Shown one piece after another: positions 44,491-53,106 of a DNA stretch of 64,000 nt (position 1 is the stretch's first letter; each line of letters opens with the position of its first letter). The translations under genes and the position numbers were made by a program. A model generated the notes under the pieces. It was not told the DNA's origin. It ran no database searches and saw nothing but the letters and a program-made list of their open reading frames with translations. This DNA comes from Neorhizobium galegae (GTDB taxonomy: Bacteria; Pseudomonadota; Alphaproteobacteria; Rhizobiales; Rhizobiaceae): NCBI RefSeq assembly GCF_017877135.1, contig NZ_JAGIPH010000004.1:1-64000 (forward strand), written 5' to 3'.

Positions 44491-45800
44491 CGGACGCAAC
44501 CGTTCGCCTTTGGGGCAAAGACATTGGCGCTGTGAGCTGGATCGAAGAGCGTGGCGTCGGCGTATTCCAGTATATGCCTGAGTTTGTTCCCAGCGACATT
44601 CAACTGGCGCCGATCATGATGCGGCTTGGGCCGAATCCCTATGAGTTCCCGGCCTTGCCGCGGGATGCCTTCAAAGGTCTTCCGGGCCTTCTCGCCGACT
44701 CCTTGCCTGACAAGTTCGGTAATGCCCTGATCGACACATGGCTTGCGGCGCAGGGAAGATCGGCCGGGAGTTTCAATCCGGTCGAACGCCTTTGCTACAT
44801 TGGAACGCGCGGCATGGGCGCGCTGGAGTTTCACCCGACCATCCTCAAGGCTACCAGAAAATCCCGTATCCTTGAGATTGACGCTCTGACGCAACTCGCC
44901 AACGATGTCCTGAATAACCGTGAGAAGCTGACAGGCGTTTTGCAGGGTGACGATGATCGGGAAATGCTTGAAGAAATCCTGCGGGTTGGAACATCCGCAG
45001 GTGGCGCTCGCGCGAAGGCGATCCTGGCCTGGAACGAGAAGACCGGAGAGTTCCGTTCAGGTCAGGTCAAGGCCGGTGAGGGTTTCAGCTACTGGCTCAT
45101 AAAGTTCGACGGTATCTCGAACAACAAGGACAAGGAATTGGCAGACCCGCAAGGGTTCGGGCTGATCGAATACGGCTTCTATCTCCTTGCGGTCGCCGCA
45201 GGCATCGACATGAGTGAATGCCGTATTCACAGGGAGGGCGGTCGTTCGCATTTCATGACACGGCGCTTCGATCGCAGCGCCAGCGGTCAGAAGCTGCACA
45301 TGCAATCGCTTGCGGCGCTTCGCCATTACGACTTCAACGCGGCCGGCGCTTACTCCTACGAACAGGCTGTTGAAACGATCCGATTGCTCGATCTTCCCGC
45401 TTACGACATTGAACAGCAGTTCCGCCGGGCTGTGTTCAATATCCTGATCAGAAACCAGGACGATCACGTCAAGAACATCGCATTTTTGATGAACAGGAAA
45501 GGCGAATGGCGATTGTCGCCCGCATTTGACGTGAGCTACGCCTATAATCCGAACGGTAGTTGGACACACCAGCACCAGATGAGCCTCAATGGCAAACGTG
45601 ATGGTTTCGACCTGTCTGATCTTATTCAGTTTGGCGTTTTTTGTGGGATGAAGCCGAAAAAGGCCGAGAAAATCGTTCGAGACATGCGTACCCATGTCGA
45701 AAACTGGATAGAATATGCCGATAAAGCAGGCGTTGCCGAGAACGTGGCAACTTCAATCCATAGAATGATGCGCAGGGATATAGCCGTTCAGCCGTGGTGA
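44487..45800 (+). CDS. hipA: HipA-like serine/threonine kinase toxin
   Basis: 437 aa. The N-terminal HipA_N part has YMPEFVPSDIQLAPIMM and LPGLLADSLPDKFGN. The kinase core includes GTSAGGARAKAILAW (ATP loop), SYWLIKFDG, and the catalytic loop FNILIRNQDDHVKNIAFLM with metal-binding SPAFDVSYAY. HipA toxins phosphorylate proteins such as glutamyl-tRNA synthetase and cause dormancy. Here it may stabilise the element or act as a defence effector. It is placed between the trb operon and the minus-strand defence block. Confidence 0.9.
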   Translation: MTDATVRLWGKDIGAVSWIEERGVGVFQYMPEFVPSDIQLAPIMMRLGPNPYEFPALPRDAFKGLPGLLADSLPDKFGNALIDTWLAAQGRSAGSFNPVERLCYIGTRGMGALEFHPTILKATRKSRILEIDALTQLANDVLNNREKLTGVLQGDDDREMLEEILRVGTSAGGARAKAILAWNEKTGEFRSGQVKAGEGFSYWLIKFDGISNNKDKELADPQGFGLIEYGFYLLAVAAGIDMSECRIHREGGRSHFMTRRFDRSASGQKLHMQSLAALRHYDFNAAGAYSYEQAVETIRLLDLPAYDIEQQFRRAVFNILIRNQDDHVKNIAFLMNRKGEWRLSPAFDVSYAYNPNGSWTHQHQMSLNGKRDGFDLSDLIQFGVFCGMKPKKAEKIVRDMRTHVENWIEYADKAGVAENVATSIHRMMRRDIAVQPW

Positions 45801-46142
45801 AAGAGACGCCCGAGCATAGACGGAACACAACAAGCTACGTCAGGCATCTCGTGGTGGCCGAGCGAACTTTCGCCGGACCGCTTTGAACGACGTCCGAATA
45901 GCGCAATCGTCTCAGCGCTGATCACGATGACTGATGACAGTGGCCGTTTTCGCATCTCGTTGCGGCTCTCGCTGAGGCAAACCCGTCGAATTCCCGTTTG
46001 CAGAGCCTCGCTCGGCTTTCGACGATGATCGTCGAGTGGCTCTCGTTCTCCAGGAGTTCCGGTGCGATCGAAGAGTGATGAAAGCTCGAAAGTGCGTTTA
46101 GTCCAGCAACAATAGGGCTAACGCCTGATGTCCTTTCTTTGT
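45801..46142. other. gene-free junction between hipA and the defence block
   Basis: About 340 bases where plus-strand hipA and the minus-strand trio converge. No open frame of interest, no clear terminator and no repeat was found. Confidence 0.5.
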
Positions 46143-49100
46143 TTACGGGATGCCTCCTATTGTCCGAATATCGTCCAGATGAACCTGCGTGAAACGGAGC
46201 CGCACGAATGCGCCCGCAAGTTCTACTGATACCTCGGGCGCTTCGGCGGCAGCGATCTTCTCGCGCAATTCAGCGTCGGTGATCGGATTTGCATGCCGCC
46301 ATTTCGCTGAGCAGGTCGGACATAGCGCCAGATGGTTCTCGGGTTGTTCTTGGGGTAGGGAATCGAGGCATTCGACAGCCTCAAAATATGGAGAGCCATC
46401 TGGCCGGTTAAACGGCATTTTGTCGTGACATCCCTGACAGACCATTTCCCCCAAGGGATTAGTGTATTGATCTTCCAGGTATGTGCGAGCGACCTTGTGG
46501 CTCTCGGCGTTGCTTGTTCGCACCGATCGCGCGCGAACTTCATATGTCTTGGTGGGCGCTGCTTTGGCGCGCGCGGCAAGCCGTTCTGTTCGTCGCGCGG
46601 CATTTCCGGTCTCGCGCACGGGGAATTCAACTGGTTCTAATGCGCCGCTGTCAATGGTGCGCATCATGTCCGCACTCAATGTTGCTAGAGCCTCCGGCGA
46701 GAGGCCATTCAACCGATCGATTAGTTCCGGTGTCAGTCCTATCAGTTCGCCGGCCTGGCGCCGCGCTCTGGCTTGCTCGCCGCGCATACGTTCCTGTTCG
46801 CCGAAGCCAATTGCACGGAGCCAATCCTCGTTACCTCCTATTGAGAACCCTTTTGCTAGGTCGGGAGCGGTGATCTCGCTCGGTTTGCGAAGAGATCCAT
46901 CCTTTGCAGGTATCCATGGTGTCTGGCGCAGAAGATGGCCGATTGATGAGGGGGCCCGGTGGGCCGAATACTGTTGGTTAGGCGAATACTGGGCTACCAT
47001 AGCCACCGCCCCGGCTTGACGGGCTGCGTCCCAAACCAGCTTTGAAATCTGGGGGTCTTGGCGCTCCAACAACGATGCCAGTTGGTCAATACGGTAGTCG
47101 ATGTCGATGCCTGTGCCAGTGTGCCGTGCTGAGCCCCAGTTATGGCGTAGACTGCTCCAGTGCGGATGGCCGTAGGGAATTGTGGACGACAGGATCTTGA
47201 GTTGCCGCTCAACGCCGCATGCCTCAAGAAATGCTACAAGATCAGCACGGGGGAGAGATTTGTATCCTTCCCACAACGCAACTCGACTGCGATCGGGGAT
47301 CGTCCCGTCGTATATTCTGGATAGTAGCGTATCCTGGTAGGGCAATCCGAAATAAACCTCGCCAGGATTGCTGTAGGCTGCGTCGGCTCCGGCTCGGACA
47401 AACGCAAGACCATTAAAGAGGCCCAAATCCTTGTGTTCCTTCCACCACCGCAAAAACCGACGCATATGCTGAATATGCTGCTCGCGGTTAGGTCGAGGAC
47501 TTTCACCCTTATACCGTGTCCGGATGATTGCGCTTAAGAAGGCGCGTTCATCGATGTCACGAACACCTACGCGACGAAGAAATTGCTCTACGTCTTTGCC
47601 TCTGCCGCGACCGAGCCTGATCAGGCTTTTCTTGACAAGGTACAACTCACCTTGGTCAGTCTCTGACTCCAAGTCGCTGTCGGCAGGAGCGAACACAGCA
47701 TATCGGGGCGAATGACGACGGCCATCTTCCAGGCGGACAAATGGCATGTCCGCGATCGATATCGGAGGCCGTTGTGCTTTTTGCGCCGCGTCCAGAGCAA
47801 GGTAGAATGACTGAACTTGCTCATCGGTGCGTTCGCCAAACCACTTTAGCCCACGAGTGCGCCAGAGTTTGTCACTCTCGCTATATAAATTGTGAAGCCC
47901 AAAGACGTGGCGGAAGGAAGTGAAAAAGTCCGCCGAGCCGAATTCCTCAATCTTCAGCGTGTTGACAAAATGGTCGGCCCGACTGTTCCGGAGGGCGGGG
48001 ACAATCCACCGTCGATCTGACCGATTGGAGAACTCGGCTAGTCCTGCCTCACCAAGAAGATCTCGAAGGTCAGCCGGGCCACGGATAGCGGCCGCCGTTC
48101 TAGTGAAGCCGCCGCCGTGGACCGGAATCAGATCCTCCTCGGCGAATTTCTTCGTGATCGTCTCAAGTATTGGAGCGAAGGTTGATGGCAACTCGTCCAT
48201 TGCGTTGGGCAGCAGATCTAGCACGCCGCGCTTGAGCATCCCGCGCTCGCGCAAATCGGGAAGTGCATCTGCAACCATGTTGGCGATAGCGGCTACGAGC
48301 TGAGTGTTCCAGGGGTCGTCGCGCTTGATGTTACCGCGGTTGTCCGTGAGCTGAAAAGGGCCATGGATCGTAAAGTGTAGCCCAGTAAGTTCCTCCGTTT
48401 CGAAGAACACCATCAGGCGGGTTGGTGCGTCCTCCGCAACAAGATCGCCGGCCCCGTTCAGCTTTAATGCCGCCTTTACCGCATGCTGTTTGCGATTGGC
48501 CTCTTGCTCGACTGCCCGCTCCAGCACCAGATAACGATCGAGGTTCGTGCTTCCATCCGGCATCGTTGCTTTGATTGAACGGATCGAGTTGCCGGAATCA
48601 ACGACTTCGGCGGAACCACGTCGATCACCGTCAATCCAATCAAGCTTCTGCACATGGCGAAGAAACAGAAGTGATCGAGCACCCGACGCGATTAGCCCCT
48701 CCCGCGCCCGGTCGAGCGCCAGCCCTGCACGGTCTGGTCGAAGTGGCAGTACAATTTGCGTAGTGCGCTCGAGGTGGTCGGAGTTGATGAGGCTAGGGAC
48801 CACCAGCCGGTCGATGGCGAAGGCGAGTGGCGTGTCTTCGATTGTCGAATGAACCTCGGGGCGCTCGGTGACGACGTATACGGATTTAAAGCCAATGCCG
48901 AAGCAGCCGATCTTGTGACCATCGTCCAGCTTGGTAGTGTTGCCGATGCCGGTAATTCCCTCAATATCGTCACGGTTGAAGGGCCGCCCATCATGCTCGA
49001 AGATGATACGGTCGGGCTGCAGCTCGAAACGGACCCACGATGCCGCAGCATCCTCGGCGTTTTGCAGGAGTTCAAAGATGAAGTGGCTGGGGTCAGCGTA

Positions 49101-49217
49101 CTTGTCGACGGTCGCGTTCCAAATGCCGCGATCGAAATCGTTTTCATGGCTAGCGTCGACCCAACGCTGCCGTTTCGCTCGCAAGTTTCCTAACCAATCC
49201 TGGAAAGTATCAGCCAT
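46143..49217 (-). CDS. GHKL (sacsin-like) ATPase with C-terminal HNH-like zinc domain
   Basis: 1024 aa. The N-terminal ATPase is of the sacsin/Hsp90 GHKL type: N-box FELLQNAEDA (about 48-57), FEHDGRPF (G1, about 73-80) and GCFGIGFKSVY (G2, about 104-114). The long middle part is unassigned. Near residues 925-970 MVCQGCHDKMPF and ALCPTCSAKW give two CxxC pairs around YFEAVECL and an Asn, the frame of an HNH domain, but the usual catalytic His after FEA is Val, so cleavage activity is doubtful. It lies one base after the SNF2 gene, with a sigma-like gene ahead. This trio has the look of a defence system I cannot name. Confidence 0.8.
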   Translation of the reverse strand: MADTFQDWLGNLRAKRQRWVDASHENDFDRGIWNATVDKYADPSHFIFELLQNAEDAAASWVRFELQPDRIIFEHDGRPFNRDDIEGITGIGNTTKLDDGHKIGCFGIGFKSVYVVTERPEVHSTIEDTPLAFAIDRLVVPSLINSDHLERTTQIVLPLRPDRAGLALDRAREGLIASGARSLLFLRHVQKLDWIDGDRRGSAEVVDSGNSIRSIKATMPDGSTNLDRYLVLERAVEQEANRKQHAVKAALKLNGAGDLVAEDAPTRLMVFFETEELTGLHFTIHGPFQLTDNRGNIKRDDPWNTQLVAAIANMVADALPDLRERGMLKRGVLDLLPNAMDELPSTFAPILETITKKFAEEDLIPVHGGGFTRTAAAIRGPADLRDLLGEAGLAEFSNRSDRRWIVPALRNSRADHFVNTLKIEEFGSADFFTSFRHVFGLHNLYSESDKLWRTRGLKWFGERTDEQVQSFYLALDAAQKAQRPPISIADMPFVRLEDGRRHSPRYAVFAPADSDLESETDQGELYLVKKSLIRLGRGRGKDVEQFLRRVGVRDIDERAFLSAIIRTRYKGESPRPNREQHIQHMRRFLRWWKEHKDLGLFNGLAFVRAGADAAYSNPGEVYFGLPYQDTLLSRIYDGTIPDRSRVALWEGYKSLPRADLVAFLEACGVERQLKILSSTIPYGHPHWSSLRHNWGSARHTGTGIDIDYRIDQLASLLERQDPQISKLVWDAARQAGAVAMVAQYSPNQQYSAHRAPSSIGHLLRQTPWIPAKDGSLRKPSEITAPDLAKGFSIGGNEDWLRAIGFGEQERMRGEQARARRQAGELIGLTPELIDRLNGLSPEALATLSADMMRTIDSGALEPVEFPVRETGNAARRTERLAARAKAAPTKTYEVRARSVRTSNAESHKVARTYLEDQYTNPLGEMVCQGCHDKMPFNRPDGSPYFEAVECLDSLPQEQPENHLALCPTCSAKWRHANPITDAELREKIAAAEAPEVSVELAGAFVRLRFTQVHLDDIRTIGGIP

Positions 49218-49218
49218 A

Positions 49219-52200
49219 TCAATGCTCCACTCGCAACATTCCCGAGGCGACGCGACGAGGCAATATATCCGCCCGCCGTTCTGCTATAGTGAGACTATCG
49301 AGCGACTCGCGGCAATCTGCATTCGCCCGTGCCAACTGCCCCGTCCGCATACGTCGGATCCGCTCTTCCGTAGTGGCGGCAAGTTGCTCTTCTAGAATTG
49401 CAACTCGAGCTCGATGGCTTGCTTCCAAGCTATCTCGCCGGAAACGCGCGATCTCACTTGCTTCAGCAATGTGGGCTGCCCGGCGCCGTGTCCACATCTC
49501 GTGGTGCCAGCCTTCAAGACCTTCGATTTCTGAACTGCTTGGCGGCGCGACGTCCGGGGCATCGTGAGCCCTTGTGAAAACGTCCATAAATGCCGCCGCG
49601 ACCTGCGGATCCTCGACCACAGGGACCAGCATCGCGTCTTCCCGAAGACCGCGCATTTGCCACTGATAGATCGCGAATGGGTGTTCCCCTACAGGCAAAG
49701 CGGAGTCAGTTATTCGCAAGGTCACGAGAACCTCCTCGTCACTAGCGAACGACCGCGCTGCCGCTTGGGTTAGTGGGTGAACCGGTGTGATGAAGGAAAG
49801 CGACCGGTCTTCGTTGGCGGCCTCACGGTCGAATGTAAGAGAAAGCGTCTGTTGGTCACCTCGCAACCATGTTTCCCATTCGCGTTCGGCAAGGCTAAGA
49901 CGCGTGCCACGGGCGCGTGGTGGTACAAGCCGACGGCGGGCATCAGCCGACAGCCGCAGGCTCTTGATTGGACCCTGTCCACTGATGGGATTGCGACCGA
50001 CATCAAGTTCACGCTCGAGATGAAGCCCGACTAAGCGCTCGATCGCTGCCGGCTCGAGCCAGCGACTTGATGCCTCAGCAATTTCATCGTCCATACGGGT
50101 GCGCTCGATACGCACTCCAAACAACTCTGCTTCTCGCTCCTCAAGTGCATCGGTTTCAATAATCTGGCGGATCTCGTTGTCTGCAAGCTGCTGCAACCGC
50201 GCCTGGCGCTCCTCGTCGGTCAGCCGGAAGTCGTCTGCCACCGCTTGTAAACGACCAGCGATCTCGCCAAGGATCGCCTCGCTACCTCCGATAGCCCGTT
50301 CGAAAACGCCTATCCGCGATAGGCAGCGTTGGAAGATATCGAAATCGACCGTACCTGGCGTGACGAAGTTGTAGATCGCAACCGTTTGGCTCTTCTGCCC
50401 GTAGCGATCAATTCGACCGATCCGCTGCTCGATCCGCATAGGATTCCAAGGGATGTCAAAATTTACGACCGCGTCGCAGAACTGGAAATCCAAGCCCTCG
50501 GAGCCGACTTCGGATGAAAGTAGAACATCAATCGCATCTGGATTGCCGGGGGCAAGGGCGAACGCCTTACGCAAAGATCGGCGCTCGTCATCCGGGATGC
50601 CGCCATGAATGAGCCCTGTCCGCACGCCTCGGGAGCGCAACGCCTCGTAAAGATAAGCCAGCGTGTGCCGAAATGAACTGAACGCCAGGAGGCGCCGATT
50701 CGGCATGCCGGCCTTCTGAACAACAATATCGAGGAAAGCGGCGAGCTTGGGGTCATCATCCGACAAGTTCTTCGCTCGTACAACCAGCGCAGCGATTTCG
50801 GAGCGAACGGACGCGATGTCATTGTCGCCATGATCTAAAGTGTCGCAATCGATCTCAGCGAGTTCGAGGTCGCTCAGTCGGCGAGACAAAATATCTTCCA
50901 GAAAGGGTGCAAGCCCATGCAGTGAACTCGCCGCTTGTCGCCGAATTGTGGTCATAAGGAAGCCGAGGGGCCCGGTGCCGTGGGTGCGCAGATAGATGGA
51001 GCGCTGCAATGCCAACAGGTCGTCGTGAACGCTCTGCTGCTCCGGGGTGAACGGAACCTCGACAGTCCGCGCCTTGCGGCTGGTGAAGTTGCCGATATCG
51101 CGCCGCCTTGTGCGGCTGATCATCGTCGAGAAGCTGTGGAGACCTTCTGCTGGGCGGATGAGGCGAACCCTATCATCATCTGTCGCGGCATTTTGTGTGG
51201 CGGACACCAGGTTACGGTATTCCGGAGACGGCGCGAGCATCACGCGGCCCCAATCGGTGGCGGCAGCCTCACCCAGATGCGCAATAACCTCATTCTGCCA
51301 GCCAGGAGCTGCGCCTCGGATAGCGGCAATGGCTGCGTTGATCGTCTCGTTTGGTTCGGCCATCCGCTCGAATGTAGGACGGTCGATGACAAGGTCGGGG
51401 CGAAGTAGATTCAAAAGGGAAAAGAGGTCACCGGTCCCGAGCTGCACCGGTGTTGCGGTTATGAGTACGACAGCTTCTGCTTCGTCGGCGAGAATCCTCA
51501 ATCCTTGGTGAAGTCCGGTATCGCTATTACGTGCGTTGTGCGCCTCATCCACGATCAGAAGGTCGAACCGAGGCGGGGTGTCTAGAGTGCTTAGACCGGG
51601 CCCTCGAACGGCACCCCGTTGAGGATAGCCCTGCAGAAGATTGTCATTCACAAGCGAGAACGGCAAGATTGCTCGAGAATAGCGGTCCGGCCATTCGCCC
51701 TCGAGATCGGTCTGATCGAGGCAGTAGCGCAACTCATCACTGCCGAGCGTTACAAACTCCTCATCGAAGCGCCGCATTTCACGGTGCCATTTCTCCTCGG
51801 CGACTAGAGCCTTCGAGCAAATGATCAGAACGGAGCGCAAAGGACGACGTGCCTGCAATTCCCTCAGCAGCAAGCCAGCTTCAATGGTCTTCCCGACACC
51901 TACCTCGTCGGCTACTAGCAAACGCGGCCGGTCGGCGCGGATAAACTTGAGCACTGGCCGAAACTGATAGGGTATGAAGTCGATGCGCCCGGCCTGCAAT
52001 GAATAGAGATTGGCGATGCTTGGTTCGGCGAGCTGAAGTGCGGTCAAGCGGGCGTTAAACTCGCTCAAGGTCGCGCGCACCGCTCCCGGGGTGAGATCGG
52101 CGCGGACAACCTGGCTGATGTAGAGTGTTTCAAGGCGACCGTCGATGAAGACGCTCAAGCGGGTTTCGCGGTTGCTCGGCGTGATGCCTGTAATGACACC

Positions 52201-52428
52201 AATCCGCGCGGCATCGGAGCGCAAAGCAACGGTCTCGCCGATCCGAAGCGGTTGGACAGTCTCCATTCCTGACACGCGAGCGGCGATAAGCTCACGCACC
52301 TTCTTCTCGAGAGCAGCTACATCGACCCCATTGGCTTGCGCGGTTTCAACAATCTCTTCGTCGCTGGCGTCGAGTATGCCTTCTGCAATCAGTGCGAGGA
52401 TCTGGTCGGATTCAAAGGGTGTCGTCAT
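49219..52428 (-). CDS. SNF2/RapA-like helicase of the defence trio
   Basis: About 1069 aa from the ATG at 52428, chosen because it overlaps the sigma-like stop by ATGA; an in-frame ATG lies 9 bases earlier. Motifs are ADEVGVGKTIEAGLLL (motif I, about 174-189), LLIVDEAHNARN (II, near 290), LITATPVQ (III), and RIGRIDRYGQKS (VI, near 669). The C-terminal third is helical and charged. The type is that of RapA and DISARM DrmD, but no drmA, drmB, drmC or methyltransferase is present. It should act on dsDNA, possibly stalled or foreign DNA, with the GHKL protein. Confidence 0.85.
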   Translation of the reverse strand: MTTPFESDQILALIAEGILDASDEEIVETAQANGVDVAALEKKVRELIAARVSGMETVQPLRIGETVALRSDAARIGVITGITPSNRETRLSVFIDGRLETLYISQVVRADLTPGAVRATLSEFNARLTALQLAEPSIANLYSLQAGRIDFIPYQFRPVLKFIRADRPRLLVADEVGVGKTIEAGLLLRELQARRPLRSVLIICSKALVAEEKWHREMRRFDEEFVTLGSDELRYCLDQTDLEGEWPDRYSRAILPFSLVNDNLLQGYPQRGAVRGPGLSTLDTPPRFDLLIVDEAHNARNSDTGLHQGLRILADEAEAVVLITATPVQLGTGDLFSLLNLLRPDLVIDRPTFERMAEPNETINAAIAAIRGAAPGWQNEVIAHLGEAAATDWGRVMLAPSPEYRNLVSATQNAATDDDRVRLIRPAEGLHSFSTMISRTRRRDIGNFTSRKARTVEVPFTPEQQSVHDDLLALQRSIYLRTHGTGPLGFLMTTIRRQAASSLHGLAPFLEDILSRRLSDLELAEIDCDTLDHGDNDIASVRSEIAALVVRAKNLSDDDPKLAAFLDIVVQKAGMPNRRLLAFSSFRHTLAYLYEALRSRGVRTGLIHGGIPDDERRSLRKAFALAPGNPDAIDVLLSSEVGSEGLDFQFCDAVVNFDIPWNPMRIEQRIGRIDRYGQKSQTVAIYNFVTPGTVDFDIFQRCLSRIGVFERAIGGSEAILGEIAGRLQAVADDFRLTDEERQARLQQLADNEIRQIIETDALEEREAELFGVRIERTRMDDEIAEASSRWLEPAAIERLVGLHLERELDVGRNPISGQGPIKSLRLSADARRRLVPPRARGTRLSLAEREWETWLRGDQQTLSLTFDREAANEDRSLSFITPVHPLTQAAARSFASDEEVLVTLRITDSALPVGEHPFAIYQWQMRGLREDAMLVPVVEDPQVAAAFMDVFTRAHDAPDVAPPSSSEIEGLEGWHHEMWTRRRAAHIAEASEIARFRRDSLEASHRARVAILEEQLAATTEERIRRMRTGQLARANADCRESLDSLTIAERRADILPRRVASGMLRVEH

Positions 52429-52955
52429 TGTGTCCATCCAGTCTTGAATTGGCGTCGAAGCGTTCGGGTCATGCGGCGGCGGGCCGTGTCGTAGCCGGTT
52501 GCGTCAAGGCCAAGCTGGTCGAAGGCTTGCTTCCGGCTGGTTTGCGTTAGGATATGATCGAAGATGCCGAGTGCCGGCGGATCGTCCACAAGTGTCGCGC
52601 GCATGCGGACAGCAAGATCACTGAAATCAAAATCCAGGTGTCCCGCCGTTTCAACGTTGGGCTCATCGCCATCGCCGATGAGCGGCTCGCGGATGTCCTC
52701 GCGGCGCCATTGGCTAGCGATACTACGCATCACCTGTGACAAGAAGGGATGGAGGCCAATGTCAACAGGCCACGGCCGATCTCCAGAAAGGACTCGCGCC
52801 AACGCCTCATTCAATAGATCGGACGCATCGCGGCGAGGCACACCACGCACCCAAGTCTCGGCGATTGCCGCCAAGCGCAGGATATCGGCCTGTCGCTGAC
52901 GATGCAGCAACCGGGCGACTTCCTCACGTGAAAGATGTTCCACCTCGTCTGACAT
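52425..52955 (-). CDS. sigma-70-like small protein heading the trio
   Basis: 176 aa. Residues about 40-85 (DASDLLNEALARVL, LHPFLSQVMRSIASQWRR) resemble sigma region 2, and the last 35 (AFDQLGLDATGYDTARRRMTRTLRR) resemble the region 4 helix-turn-helix of ECF sigma factors. The middle is acidic (GDGDEPNVETAGHLDFDFSDL). GAAGGG precedes the start. It could be a true sigma factor for this operon or a DNA-binding recognition subunit that borrowed the fold. A sigma-like first gene is unusual in defence operons. Confidence 0.7.
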   Translation of the reverse strand: MSDEVEHLSREEVARLLHRQRQADILRLAAIAETWVRGVPRRDASDLLNEALARVLSGDRPWPVDIGLHPFLSQVMRSIASQWRREDIREPLIGDGDEPNVETAGHLDFDFSDLAVRMRATLVDDPPALGIFDHILTQTSRKQAFDQLGLDATGYDTARRRMTRTLRRQFKTGWTQ

Positions 52956-53106
52956 GAGCCCTTCTCACTGCCCTTTGTCAACATTGCGCTGCTTGGCAAG
53001 AAAATGGGAAGGGCATGCGAAAGTTTTTGAAAAAAGCTTGATGCACCCAGATTTTAAGATCGCATTTGAAGCCTCATCGAGACCAACAACTGGGTATCCT
53101 CGAACG
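52956..53106. other. spacer between two defence operons
   Basis: About 150 bases between the minus-strand sigma-like start and the stop of the ABC ATPase gene. It should hold the promoter of the trio on the minus strand. No clear -35/-10 pair was identified. Confidence 0.4.

Noticed and set aside
46143-52955. DISARM or BREX system
   Set aside because: Only the SNF2 helicase resembles DrmD. No drmA, drmB, drmC, pglX, brxC or methylase is present.
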